From Ramlibacter algicola (GTDB taxonomy: Bacteria > Pseudomonadota > Gammaproteobacteria > Burkholderiales > Burkholderiaceae_C): 64,000 bases of DNA. The notes beneath the pieces were generated by a model, which saw nothing but the letters and a program-made list of their open reading frames with translations, was not told the origin of the DNA and did no database searches. Both the position numbers and the translations under genes were made by a program. The stretch lies in contig NZ_JAEDAO010000001.1 of assembly GCF_016641735.1 (NCBI RefSeq), positions 2,108,001-2,172,000 on the forward strand. Direction: 5' to 3'. Positions within the stretch are counted from its first letter, which is position 1. The number at the start of each line of letters is the position of its first letter. Below, piece by piece: positions 8,028 through 17,617 of this stretch.

Positions 8028-9338
8028 ATGTCCGTGACCGTTGAAACCCTCGAGAAGCTCGAACGCAAGATGACGCTGACCCTGCCGGTCGACGTGATCA
8101 AGTCCGAGGTCGATTCCCGCCTGAAGCGCCTGGCGCGCACCGTCAAGATGGACGGCTTCCGCCCCGGCAAGGTGCCGATGAACGTCGTGGCGCAGCGCTA
8201 TGGCTACTCGGTGCACTACGAGGTCATGAACGACAAGGTCGGCGAGGCCTTCGCCCAGGCGGCGAACGAAGCCAAGCTGCGCGTCGCTGGCCAGCCGCGG
8301 ATCACCGAGAAGGACGGCGCGCCCGAGGGCCAGCTGGCCTTCGACGCGATCTTCGAGGTCTACCCCGAGGTGAAGATCAACGACCTGGCCGGCGCCGAGG
8401 TCGAGCGCGTGTCCGCCGAAGTGAGCGACGCGGCCATCGACAAGACGCTGGACATCCTGCGCAAGCAGCGCCGCACCTTCGCGCAGCGCGCGCAGGACGC
8501 CGGCGCGCAAGACGGCGATCGCGTGACGGTCGACTTCGAGGGCAAGATCGACGGCGAACCCTTCCAGGGCGGCAAGGCCGAAGCCTTCCAGTTCCTGGTG
8601 GGCGAAGGCCAGATGCTCAAGGAGTTCGAGGACGCCGTGCGTGGCATGAAGTCCGGCGAGAGCAAGACCTTCCCGCTGGCGTTCCCCGCCGACTACCACG
8701 GCAAGGACGTGGCCGGGAAGACCGCCGACTTCCTCGTGACGGTCAAGAAGATCGAGGCCGCGAACCTGCCCGAGGTGGACGACCAGTTCGCCAAGGCGCT
8801 GGGCATCCCCGACGGCACGGTCGCCGCGTTGCGCGCCGACGTGAAGAAGAACCTGGAGCGCGAGGTCAAGTTCCGCCTGCTGTCCAAGAACAAGCAGGCC
8901 GCGATGGACACGCTGGTGGCCCAGGCCGAGCTGGACCTGCCCAACAGCATCGTGCAGGCCGAGATCGACCGCATGATCGAGCAGCAGCGCGCCGAGCTGA
9001 AGCAGCGCGGCCTGAAGGACGTCGAGAAGCTGCCGATCCCCGACGAGATCGTGCGTCCGCAAGCCGAGCGCCGCGTGCGCCTGGGCCTGGTCGTCGCCGA
9101 ACTGGTTCGCGCCAACGACCTGCAGGCCAAGCCCGAGCAGATCCGTACCCACGTCGAAGAGCTGGCCGCCAGCTACGAGAAGCCGCAGGACGTCGTTCGC
9201 TGGTACTACGGCGACAACCGCCGCCTGGCCGAAGTCGAGGCCGTCGTGATCGAGAACAACGTCACCGATTTCGTGCTGTCCAAGGCCAAGGTCGTGGACA
9301 AGCAGGTGTCGTTCGACGAACTGATGGGCCAGGGCTGA
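8028..9338 (+). CDS. tig: trigger factor, ribosome-associated chaperone/PPIase
   Basis: 436 aa, the usual length. It binds near the ribosome exit tunnel and holds nascent chains. The N-terminal ribosome-binding domain carries the signature GFRPGKVPMNVV near residue 42. The central FKBP-type domain lies at about residues 155-240 (GDRVTVDFEGKIDGEPFQGG; FPADYHGKDVAGKTADF), and the helical C-terminal substrate domain follows. First protein gene of the classical tig-clpP-clpX-lon order, directly downstream of tRNA-Leu. A GAAGCGAGAG purine stretch precedes the ATG. Confidence 0.98.
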   Translation: MSVTVETLEKLERKMTLTLPVDVIKSEVDSRLKRLARTVKMDGFRPGKVPMNVVAQRYGYSVHYEVMNDKVGEAFAQAANEAKLRVAGQPRITEKDGAPEGQLAFDAIFEVYPEVKINDLAGAEVERVSAEVSDAAIDKTLDILRKQRRTFAQRAQDAGAQDGDRVTVDFEGKIDGEPFQGGKAEAFQFLVGEGQMLKEFEDAVRGMKSGESKTFPLAFPADYHGKDVAGKTADFLVTVKKIEAANLPEVDDQFAKALGIPDGTVAALRADVKKNLEREVKFRLLSKNKQAAMDTLVAQAELDLPNSIVQAEIDRMIEQQRAELKQRGLKDVEKLPIPDEIVRPQAERRVRLGLVVAELVRANDLQAKPEQIRTHVEELAASYEKPQDVVRWYYGDNRRLAEVEAVVIENNVTDFVLSKAKVVDKQVSFDELMGQG

Positions 9339-9452
9339 TCGCCGCCCGTCAGGGCGGTCCCGAAGGGGGCTCGGTCGAGCGGGGGTTGCATCCCGCCGCC
9401 CGGGCCCCATCTCTTTTGCGGCTACGATCCACAAGGAATACCGAGAACCCCC

Positions 9453-10061
9453 ATGAGCGCACTTGACACCCAGGGCCTGGGCCTGATCCCCATGGTCATC
9501 GAGCAGTCCGGCCGCGGCGAGCGGTCGTACGACATCTATTCGCGCATGCTGCGCGAGCGCGTCATTTTCCTCGTCGGACCGGTGAACGACCAGACCGCCA
9601 ACCTGGTGGTCGCGCAACTGCTGTTCCTCGAGAGCGAGAACCCCGACAAGGACATCTCGCTGTACATCAACTCGCCCGGCGGCAGCGTGAGCGCGGGCCT
9701 GGCGATCTACGACACGATGAACTTCATCAAGCCCGACGTTTCGACGCTGTGCACCGGCATGGCGGCGAGCATGGGCGCCTTCCTGCTGGCCGCGGGCGCG
9801 AAGGGCAAGCGCTTCTCGCTGCCGCACTCGAAGATCATGATCCACCAGCCGCTGGGCGGCATGCAGGGCCAGGCGACGGACATCGAGATCCACGCGAACG
9901 AGATCCTCAAGACCCGTGCGCTGTTGAACAAGATCCTGGCCGACAAGACCGGCCAGCCGCTCGATCGCATCGAGCGCGACACCGAGCGCGACTACTTCCT
10001 GTCCGCGGACGAAGCGCGCGACTACGGCCTGGTCGACCAGGTCATCGCCAAGCGGCCCTGA
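9453..10061 (+). CDS. clpP: ATP-dependent Clp protease proteolytic subunit
   Basis: 202 aa serine peptidase that forms the double-ring chamber used by ClpX and ClpA. The complete catalytic triad is visible: Ser106 in [10 protein letters not shown], His131 in [10 protein letters not shown] and Asp180 in [13 protein letters not shown] short N-terminal propeptide is likely ([18 protein letters not shown]), as in other ClpP proteins. It lies 114 bases after tig and 122 bases before clpX. The tig-clpP gap holds a 6-bp hairpin (9342-9357) without a U tract, so partial read-through from tig is possible. Confidence 0.98.
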   Translation: MSALDTQGLGLIPMVIEQSGRGERSYDIYSRMLRERVIFLVGPVNDQTANLVVAQLLFLESENPDKDISLYINSPGGSVSAGLAIYDTMNFIKPDVSTLCTGMAASMGAFLLAAGAKGKRFSLPHSKIMIHQPLGGMQGQATDIEIHANEILKTRALLNKILADKTGQPLDRIERDTERDYFLSADEARDYGLVDQVIAKRP

Positions 10062-10183
10062 GGCCAAGACCACCGACCCGAGCCCGCTCCCGGTTGCGGC
10101 AGCACAACGGCGCCTTCTCCGACAGGGGGCGCCGTGCCCGCATTGGGTATCATTGAATTCACTAGTCGGAGAGGCAACCGCCA

Positions 10184-11449
<1,266 letters not shown>

Positions 11450-11578
11450 CCGGCGCGAATGGCAGAGCCCGCAGCGTCCCGAATCCGCCGCGAGCCGACC
11501 CTTCTGCCCCCACCGGCACCCCGCCGGGTTGAAAATCCCCGTACGCCGCCCACCTAGGGCAGGCAACCAAGGAGTCCC

Positions 11579-14020
11579 ATGTCCGGACACGTGCCGCTTC
11601 CATCCACCCCGCTCGAGCTGCCGCTGCTGCCGCTGCGCGACGTGGTGGTGTTTCCCCACATGGTCATCCCGCTGTTCGTCGGCCGGCCCAAGAGCATCAA
11701 GGCGCTCGAGGCCGCGATGGAGGCGGAGCGCCGCATCATGCTCGTGGCCCAGAAGGCCGCCGCCAAGGACGAACCCGCCGTCACCGACATGTTCGAGGTC
11801 GGCTGCGTCTCCACGATCCTGCAGATGCTCAAGCTGCCCGACGGCACCGTGAAAGTGCTGGTCGAGGGCCAGCAGCGCGCCCGCGTCGCCAAGATCGTCG
11901 ACGGCGAGTCGCACTTCGTCGCGACCGTCTCGCCGGTGGACCCGGCCGAGCAGGAAAGCAAGACCAGCGAGGTCGAGGCGCTGCGCCGCGCGGTGATGCA
12001 GCAGTTCGACCAGTACGTGAAGCTGAACAAGAAGATCCCGCCGGAGATCCTCACGTCCATCTCCAGCATCGACGACCCGGGCCGCCTGGCGGACACCATC
12101 GCCGCGCACCTGCCGCTCAAGCTGGACAGCAAGCAGATCGTCCTCGACCTGGCCGACATCAAGGGCCGCCTCGAGAACCTGTTCGAGCAGATCGAGCGCG
12201 AGGTCGACATCCTCAACGTCGACAAGCGCATCCGCTCGCGCGTCAAGCGCCAGATGGAGAAGAACCAGCGCGACTTCTACCTGAACGAACAGGTGAAGGC
12301 GATCCAGAAGGAACTGGGCGAGGGCGAAGAGGGCGCCGACATCGAGGAGATCGAGAAGAAGATCAAGTCGGCCAAGATGCCCAAGGACGCGCTGAAGAAG
12401 GCCGAGGGCGAGCTGAAGAAGCTCAAGCTGATGTCGCCGATGTCCGCCGAGGCGACCGTCGTGCGCAACTACATCGACGTGCTCACCGGCCTGCCCTGGA
12501 GCAAGCGCACCAAGATCAAGCACGACCTCGCGCATGCCGAGGACGTGCTGAACGAGGACCACTACGGCCTCGAGAAGGTCAAGGACCGCATCCTCGAATA
12601 CCTCGCGGTGCAGCAGCGCGTCGACAAGGTCAAGGCGCCGATCCTGTGCCTGGTCGGCCCGCCCGGCGTCGGCAAGACCTCGCTCGGCCAGTCGGTCGCG
12701 AAGGCCACCGGCCGCAAGTACGTGCGCATGGCGCTCGGCGGCATGCGCGACGAAGCCGAGATCCGCGGCCACCGCCGCACCTACATCGGCGCGCTGCCGG
12801 GCAAGGTGCTGCAGTCGCTGTCGAAGGTCGGCACGCGCAACCCGCTGTTCCTGCTGGACGAGATCGACAAGCTGGGCACCGACTTCCGCGGCGACCCGTC
12901 GTCGGCGCTGCTCGAGGTGCTGGACCCGGAGCAGAACCACACCTTCAGCGACCATTACGTCGAGGTCGACTTCGACCTGTCGGACGTGATGTTCGTGGCG
13001 ACGTCCAACTCGATGAACATCCCGCCGGCGCTGCTGGACCGGATGGAGGTGATCCGCCTCTCGGGCTACACCGAGGACGAGAAGACCAACATCGCCATCA
13101 AGTACCTGCTGCCCAAGCAGATGAAGAACAATGGCGTGAAGGAGTCCGAGCTCGAGGTGACCGACGACGCCATCCGCGACGTCGTGCGCTACTACACGCG
13201 CGAAGCGGGCGTGCGTTCGCTCGAGCGCGAGCTGTCGAAGATCTGCCGCAAGGTGGTCAAGGGCCTGCAGCTGAAGAAACTGCAGCCCAAGGTCGTCGTC
13301 AACGAGGAGAACCTCAACGACTTCCTCGGCGTGCGCAAGTTCTCCTATGGGCGTGCGGAGAACCAGAACCAGGTCGGCCAGGTGGTCGGCCTCGCGTGGA
13401 CCGAAGTCGGCGGCGACCTGCTGACGATCGAGGCGGCGCTGATGCCCGGCAAGGGCAACATCCAGCGCACCGGCTCGCTCGGCGACGTGATGAAGGAATC
13501 GGTCGAGGCCGCGCGCACCGTGGTGCGCAGCCGCTCGCGCCGCCTGGGCATCAAGGACGAGATGTTCGAGAAGCGCGACCTGCACATCCACGTGCCGGAC
13601 GGCGCGACGCCGAAGGACGGCCCCAGCGCGGGCGCCGCGATGACGACGGCACTCGTGTCGGCGCTCACGGGCATCCCGGTGCGTGGCGACGTCGCGATGA
13701 CCGGCGAGATCACGCTGCGAGGCGAGGTCACGGCGATCGGCGGCCTGAAGGAGAAGCTGCTTGCGGCACTGCGCGGCGGCATCAAGACGGTGCTGATCCC
13801 CGAGGAGAACACCAAGGACCTGCAGGAGATTCCCGAGAACGTGAAGAACGGCCTCGAGATCGTGCCGGTGAAGTGGATCGACAAGGTGCTCGAGGTCGCC
13901 CTCGAACGCCAGGCCGAGCCGCTGCCCGAAGACGAACCGCAGGCCGCTGCGCCCGTGGTTCCCGCGGCAGGAAAGGGCGGTGCCGACCCCGCGGCGACGG
14001 GGACCTCGGTCACGCATTGA
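11579..14020 (+). CDS. lon: ATP-dependent protease Lon (La)
   Basis: 813 aa. The N-terminal substrate-binding domain ([19 protein letters not shown]) is followed by a coiled-coil region, an AAA+ domain with Walker A GPPGVGKT and sensor segments, and a C-terminal serine protease domain. The catalytic dyad is Ser683 in [10 protein letters not shown] and Lys726 in [11 protein letters not shown], with the 43-residue spacing usual for Lon. The C-terminal tail after about residue 780 is Pro/Ala/Gly-rich and adds roughly 25 residues to the E. coli length. AAGGAG lies 5 bases ahead of the ATG. In E. coli lon is followed by hupB and ppiD; here those genes are about 43 kb away. Confidence 0.98.
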   Translation: MSGHVPLPSTPLELPLLPLRDVVVFPHMVIPLFVGRPKSIKALEAAMEAERRIMLVAQKAAAKDEPAVTDMFEVGCVSTILQMLKLPDGTVKVLVEGQQRARVAKIVDGESHFVATVSPVDPAEQESKTSEVEALRRAVMQQFDQYVKLNKKIPPEILTSISSIDDPGRLADTIAAHLPLKLDSKQIVLDLADIKGRLENLFEQIEREVDILNVDKRIRSRVKRQMEKNQRDFYLNEQVKAIQKELGEGEEGADIEEIEKKIKSAKMPKDALKKAEGELKKLKLMSPMSAEATVVRNYIDVLTGLPWSKRTKIKHDLAHAEDVLNEDHYGLEKVKDRILEYLAVQQRVDKVKAPILCLVGPPGVGKTSLGQSVAKATGRKYVRMALGGMRDEAEIRGHRRTYIGALPGKVLQSLSKVGTRNPLFLLDEIDKLGTDFRGDPSSALLEVLDPEQNHTFSDHYVEVDFDLSDVMFVATSNSMNIPPALLDRMEVIRLSGYTEDEKTNIAIKYLLPKQMKNNGVKESELEVTDDAIRDVVRYYTREAGVRSLERELSKICRKVVKGLQLKKLQPKVVVNEENLNDFLGVRKFSYGRAENQNQVGQVVGLAWTEVGGDLLTIEAALMPGKGNIQRTGSLGDVMKESVEAARTVVRSRSRRLGIKDEMFEKRDLHIHVPDGATPKDGPSAGAAMTTALVSALTGIPVRGDVAMTGEITLRGEVTAIGGLKEKLLAALRGGIKTVLIPEENTKDLQEIPENVKNGLEIVPVKWIDKVLEVALERQAEPLPEDEPQAAAPVVPAAGKGGADPAATGTSVTH

Positions 14021-14030
14021 AGATGCACTC

Positions 14031-14057
14031 ATCCGGTGGCGGAACCCGCCGGATTTG
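14031..14057 (+). terminator. probable terminator hairpin after lon
   Basis: The stem ATCCGG(t)GGCGG with CCGCCGGAT (one bulged base, short loop) is followed by TTTG, 10 bases after the lon stop and before tRNA-Gly. Confidence 0.5.
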
Positions 14058-14077
14058 TGCCATAATCTCTTTCTCAC

Positions 14078-14153
14078 GCGGGAGTAGCTCAGTTGGTAGA
14101 GCGCAACCTTGCCAAGGTTGAGGTCGAGAGTTCGAGACTCTTCTCCCGCTCCA
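14078..14153 (+). tRNA. tRNA-Gly(GCC)
   Basis: 76 nt. The acceptor GCGGGAG pairs with CTCCCGC, the anticodon stem-loop CAACC-TTGCCAA-GGTTG gives anticodon GCC, the T-arm has GAGTTCGAGACTC, and CCA is encoded. First of three tRNA genes between lon and the next protein gene. CATAAT at 14061-14066 is a plausible -10 box. Confidence 0.97.
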
Positions 14154-14162
14154 ATTTCCACG

Positions 14163-14190
14163 AAAAGGGAAGCATCCGCTTCCCTTTTTT
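14163..14190 (+). terminator. Rho-independent terminator after tRNA-Gly
   Basis: An 11-bp stem (14163-14173 with 14178-14188) and a four-base loop ATCC end in a run of T. It is 10 bases downstream of tRNA-Gly, so the three tRNAs are probably not one simple transcript. Confidence 0.75.
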
Positions 14191-14205
14191 GTCGGTGACG
14201 CACGC

Positions 14206-14279
14206 GGCGCGTTAGCAAAGCGGTTATGCAGCGGATTGCAAATCCGTTTAGGTCGGTTCGACTCCGGCACGCGCCTCCA
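14206..14279 (+). tRNA. tRNA-Cys(GCA)
   Basis: 74 nt. The acceptor GGCGCGT pairs with ACGCGCC, the anticodon stem-loop CGGAT-TGCAAA-TCCG gives anticodon GCA, the T-arm has GGTTCGACTCC, and CCA is encoded. It lies between hairpin terminators on either side. Confidence 0.95.
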
Positions 14280-14289
14280 GCATCTCCTT

Positions 14290-14322
14290 CAGCCCCGCCC
14301 GATGCGGGGCTGCTTTCCTTTT
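14290..14322 (+). terminator. terminator hairpin after tRNA-Cys
   Basis: A perfect 9-bp stem CAGCCCCGC / GCGGGGCTG with loop CCGAT is followed by CTTTCCTTTT, 10 bases after tRNA-Cys. Confidence 0.65.
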
Positions 14323-14342
14323 GGCGTAAAGTGGCCGGCAGT

Positions 14343-14434
14343 GCCTCGGTGGTGGAACTGGCAGACACAGCGGACTTAAAATCCGCCGCTTGCTGAAAGG
14401 CGGCGTACGGGTTCGACCCCCGTCCGAGGCACCA
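14343..14434 (+). tRNA. tRNA-Leu(UAA)
   Basis: 92-nt class II tRNA. The acceptor GCCTCGG pairs with CCGAGGC, the anticodon loop CTTAAAA gives UAA, a long variable arm is present (CCGCTTGCTGAAAGGCGG), the T-arm is GGGTTCGACCCC, and CCA is encoded. The next protein gene starts 24 bases downstream. Confidence 0.97.
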
Positions 14435-14458
14435 CCACCGGGCCGCCGGCCCCTCCCA

Positions 14459-15082
14459 ATGCCCAACTACGACAACGCTCCCTTCGAGATCCATGTGCAC
14501 GGGGACGTGCCGGTGCGCGCCGACGTCACCTATGCGCAGCTGCAGGAGGCGCTCAAGCCCCTGTGGAAATACGCGGGCGCCAAGTCGCTGGCCGACGGCG
14601 CCGAAAGCGCCTACGAGGAGGAGCCCGGCATCAAGTTCGATGCGCACGAGCACCTGCTGACCATGTGCTGGACCATCAACGGCCGCGAGGACTTCCGCCA
14701 GTCGCTCGACGAGATGTGCATGGGCCTGAACGAACTGGCCGAGCAGGGTGCCGCGATCGAGGTCACCTTCTACGACGCCGAGTTCGACGAGGAAGAAGAG
14801 CCGCCCGAGGCCGAGTCGCGCGACGACTTCATCATGCTGTTCGTCGGCCCGACGCCGGCGGCCATCATGCAGGTGCAGCGCGACCTGCTGGTCGAGGACG
14901 TGGTGAACCTGATGGAACGCCATTTCGACGGCGCCGAGCTCAATGGCGTGGTCGCCGAGATCGACAAGCTGTTCTCGCAGCGTTTCGACGCGCTGGTCAG
15001 TTCGCTGGAGATCGGCAAGCCGCCGCGCGGCAGCGGTGGCGGCGGGCACGGCGGCGGGCGCCGCCCGCGGCACCTGCACTGA
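14459..15082 (+). CDS. conserved protein of unknown function with acidic centre and Gly/Arg/His tail
   Basis: 207 aa from the ATG at 14459; upstream in-frame codons lie inside tRNA-Leu and are not coding. I do not recognise a named function. Family placement near DUF6806 is a memory-level guess. The body is soluble with no signal or membrane segment. An acidic patch EFDEEEEPPEAESRDD lies near residue 112, a helical segment VVNLMERHFDGAELNGVV follows, and the last 17 residues are GSGGGGHGGGRRPRHLH, a flexible basic tail that could bind metal or nucleic acid. A good terminator starts 8 bases after the stop, so it is probably a single-gene unit downstream of the tRNA cluster. Confidence 0.8.
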   Translation: MPNYDNAPFEIHVHGDVPVRADVTYAQLQEALKPLWKYAGAKSLADGAESAYEEEPGIKFDAHEHLLTMCWTINGREDFRQSLDEMCMGLNELAEQGAAIEVTFYDAEFDEEEEPPEAESRDDFIMLFVGPTPAAIMQVQRDLLVEDVVNLMERHFDGAELNGVVAEIDKLFSQRFDALVSSLEIGKPPRGSGGGGHGGGRRPRHLH

Positions 15083-15090
15083 GGACAGCG

Positions 15091-15115
15091 AAAGCGGCCA
15101 TGGGCCGCTTTTTCA
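15091..15115 (+). terminator. Rho-independent terminator between the 14459 gene and the MFS gene
   Basis: The stem AAAGCGGCC / GGCCGCTTT (15091-15099 with 15103-15111) has a three-base loop and is followed by TTC. It leaves only about 20 bases before the MFS start, so MFS expression needs read-through or a promoter inside the preceding gene. Confidence 0.65.
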
Positions 15116-15131
15116 TTGGAGGAGGCGAGAC

Positions 15132-16445
15132 TTGGCACTGTTCCCGCAGGACGCGCTGAACCCCGGCGTGCGGCGCCGCGAGGTGTTCGGCTGGGCGATG
15201 TACGACTTCGCCAACTCCGGCTATACGACCGTCGTCATCACCGCGGTGTTCGCCGCGTACTTCGTCGGCGGCATCGCGGGCAAGGCCGCGTGGGCCACCT
15301 TCGCCTGGACGGCCGCGTTGAGCGCGTCGTACGCGATCGTGATGGTCACGATGCCCAGCATCGGCGCCTATGCCGACCTGCGCGCGGCGAAGAAGCGCCT
15401 GCTGGCACTGACGACCCTCGCCTGCGTGGCCAGCACGGCTGCGCTGGCCCTTGCCGGGCCGGGCTCGGTGGCGCTGGCGGTGCTCCTCATCATCCTGTCC
15501 AACACCTTCTACAGCTACGGCGAGTCGCTCACGGCGGCCTTCCTGCCCGAGCTCGCGCGGCCGCACGCGATGGGCAAGGTGAGCGGCTGGGGCTGGGGTT
15601 TCGGCTACTTCGGCGGCATGCTGGCGCTGGGCATCTGCCTCGCGTACGTGCTGTGGGCGCAGGCGCAAGGCATCCCGGCGCATCGCTTCGTCCCGGTGAC
15701 GGTGCTGATCACCGCAGCCATCTATGGCCTGGCATCCATCGTGACGTTCCGCCTGCTGCGCGAGCGCGCGCAGCCGAACCCGGAGGCCACGCGGCAAGGC
15801 GGCGTGGCGGCTTCACTGCGGCAACTGCACGCCACCTGGAAGCAGGCACGCCGCTATCGCGACTTCGTCTGGCTGATGGCGTGCGCGGTCTTCTACCAGG
15901 GCGGAGTGGCCGTTGCGGTGTCGTTGGCCGCCATCTATGCCGAGCACGTGATCGGCTTCCAGCAGCAGGAGACGATGGTGCTGATCTTCGTGCTGAACGT
16001 CGCCGCCGCCGGCGGCGCGTTCGCCTGGGGCTACCTGCAGGATCGCATCGGCCACAAGCTCGCCCTGGGCAGCACGCTGGTCGGCTGGATCGCCACCTGC
16101 CTCATCGCGGCTGCTTCGACGACCAAGGGCCAGTTCTGGTGGGCGGCCGCCATCGCCGGGCTGTGCATGGGATCGAGCCAGTCCGCGGGCCGCGCGCTGG
16201 CAGGCCTGTTCGCGCCCCAGCGCCAGTCGGCCGAGTTCTTTGGGCTGTGGACGTTCGCCATCCGCCTGGCCAGCATCATCGGCCCGCTGATGTATGGCGT
16301 GATCACCTGGGCCAGCGGGGGCAACCAGCGCGCGGCCATCCTGGCGACAAGCGTGTTGTTCGTCGTCGGCCTCGTGCTGCTGATGAAGGTCGACGTCGCG
16401 CGCGGGCGTGACGCTGCGTCCGCGCCGCAGGAGGTGCCCGCATGA
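15132..16445 (+). CDS. MFS transporter, UMF1 type
   Basis: 437 aa integral membrane protein, about 12 membrane helices. The opening REVFGWAMYDFANSGYTTVV is the signature of the UMF1/Atg22-like branch of the major facilitator superfamily. I chose the TTG at 15132 because GGAGGAGG (15118-15125) lies 6 bases ahead and the next residues (ALFPQDALNPGVRR) lead straight into the family signature. Its last 4 bases overlap the start of the LanC-like gene (ATGA), so the two proteins are probably made together. Substrate unknown; members of this branch are little studied in bacteria. Confidence 0.9.
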   Translation: MALFPQDALNPGVRRREVFGWAMYDFANSGYTTVVITAVFAAYFVGGIAGKAAWATFAWTAALSASYAIVMVTMPSIGAYADLRAAKKRLLALTTLACVASTAALALAGPGSVALAVLLIILSNTFYSYGESLTAAFLPELARPHAMGKVSGWGWGFGYFGGMLALGICLAYVLWAQAQGIPAHRFVPVTVLITAAIYGLASIVTFRLLRERAQPNPEATRQGGVAASLRQLHATWKQARRYRDFVWLMACAVFYQGGVAVAVSLAAIYAEHVIGFQQQETMVLIFVLNVAAAGGAFAWGYLQDRIGHKLALGSTLVGWIATCLIAAASTTKGQFWWAAAIAGLCMGSSQSAGRALAGLFAPQRQSAEFFGLWTFAIRLASIIGPLMYGVITWASGGNQRAAILATSVLFVVGLVLLMKVDVARGRDAASAPQEVPA

Positions 16446-17617
16446 GCGCCATGTTCGACCCGGCGCGCCACGAGGCATTGCAAGCTCGCACGTGGCAGCC
16501 CGACGTCGCTCGCGACGCCATCCATCGCATCGTCGAGGCGACGCTGGCGGACTACCAGCCGGGCCGCGGCTGGGCGACGCACCCGAACGACGATCCGTAC
16601 CCGGACCCGGTCGATGGCCTGTACTTCGGCACTTGTGGCATCGCGTGGGCCCTGCGCTACCTGCACCAGCGCGGCGTGTGCGACGCGCCGCCCGACTTCG
16701 GCGACCACCTGCGCGCGCAGCGCGGCCAACCGGGCCACGAGGGCTCCTACCTGTTCGGCGAAGTGCCGGTCCAGCTGCTGTTGCATGCGATGGATCGCGA
16801 CCCGGTGCGCGCCGACCGTCTCGAGGCCTTGATCCGCGGCAACTTGCAGGCGCCAGAGCGCGAGCTGATGTGGGGCTCGCCGGGCACCATGCTGGCGGCG
16901 CTGTTCATGCACCGGCGCACCGGCGAGCCGCGCTTCACCGACCTGTTCCGCGAGACCGCGGACGTGCTGCGCGGGCAGCTGCTGTGGTCCGACGAGTTCC
17001 AGTGCGACTACTGGACGCAGGACATGTACGGCCAGAAGTCCACGTACCTCGACGCCGTCCACGGCTTCGTCGCGACCGCCTGCGTGCTGGCCCAGGGCCG
17101 AGACCTGCTGCCGCCGGCGGACTGGGACGACTGGGTGCACCGCATCGGGCGCACGGTACGCGCCACGGCTGATCGCGAAGAGGGGCTCGCCAATTGGCGT
17201 GCCTGGCTCACGGAGCCGCCGGGGCGGCCCAAGCTGGTGCAGTTCTGCCATGGCGCGCCCGGCTTCGTGATCTGCCTGGCCGACAGTCCCGACGACTCGC
17301 TCGCCGACCTGCTGCTCGAAGCCGGCGAGACGACCTGGCGCGCCGGCCCGCTGCGCAAGGGCAGCAACCTGTGCCACGGCACGGGCGGCAACGGCTATGC
17401 GTTCCTCAAGCTGTTCCAGCGCACCGGCGACGAGCAGTGGCTGCGGCGGGCCCGGGCCTTCGCCATGCACGGCATGGCGCAGGCCGATGCCGACCATGCG
17501 CGCTTCGTCCAATGGCGGCACGGCCTGTGGACCGGCGACATCGGCCTCGCGATCTACCTGCTGGATTGCATCGAGGGCCAGGCGCGGTTCCCGACCCTCG
17601 ACGTGTTCGATGCCTAG
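16442..17617 (+). CDS. stand-alone LanC-like zinc protein
   Basis: 391 aa. All active-site landmarks of the lanthionine cyclase/LanCL family are present. The zinc ligands are Cys269 in QFCHGAPGF and Cys311-His312 in NLCHGTGGNGYA, a catalytic-type His207 lies in LDAVHGFVATA, and the final helix repeat is WTGDIGLAIYLLD. The fold should be an alpha/alpha toroid. In lantibiotic operons LanC adds Cys thiols to dehydro-residues. Eukaryotic LanCL proteins add glutathione to dehydrated peptides. No precursor peptide, LanB or LanM dehydratase is nearby, so a LanCL-like repair or thiol-addition role is more likely than lantibiotic synthesis (inference). Translationally coupled to the upstream MFS transporter. 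Its TAG stop shares the CTAG of the convergent fumarase stop. Confidence 0.85.
   Translation: MSAMFDPARHEALQARTWQPDVARDAIHRIVEATLADYQPGRGWATHPNDDPYPDPVDGLYFGTCGIAWALRYLHQRGVCDAPPDFGDHLRAQRGQPGHEGSYLFGEVPVQLLLHAMDRDPVRADRLEALIRGNLQAPERELMWGSPGTMLAALFMHRRTGEPRFTDLFRETADVLRGQLLWSDEFQCDYWTQDMYGQKSTYLDAVHGFVATACVLAQGRDLLPPADWDDWVHRIGRTVRATADREEGLANWRAWLTEPPGRPKLVQFCHGAPGFVICLADSPDDSLADLLLEAGETTWRAGPLRKGSNLCHGTGGNGYAFLKLFQRTGDEQWLRRARAFAMHGMAQADADHARFVQWRHGLWTGDIGLAIYLLDCIEGQARFPTLDVFDA

Noticed and set aside
11529..11551. A heat-shock (sigma32) promoter ahead of lon, from TTGAAA followed closely by CCCC
   Set aside because: The CCCC element is only 2-3 bases after TTGAAA, not the 13-17 needed, and the alternative -10 (ACCTAG) is poor.
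14078..14434. A single polycistronic tRNA operon (Gly-Cys-Leu)
   Set aside because: A strong terminator follows tRNA-Gly and a hairpin with a T-rich tail follows tRNA-Cys, so separate transcripts are more likely.
16442..17617. A lantibiotic biosynthesis cluster around the LanC-like gene
   Set aside because: No LanB/LanM dehydratase, leader-peptide-like small ORF, protease or ABC exporter is present in the flanking 5 kb.
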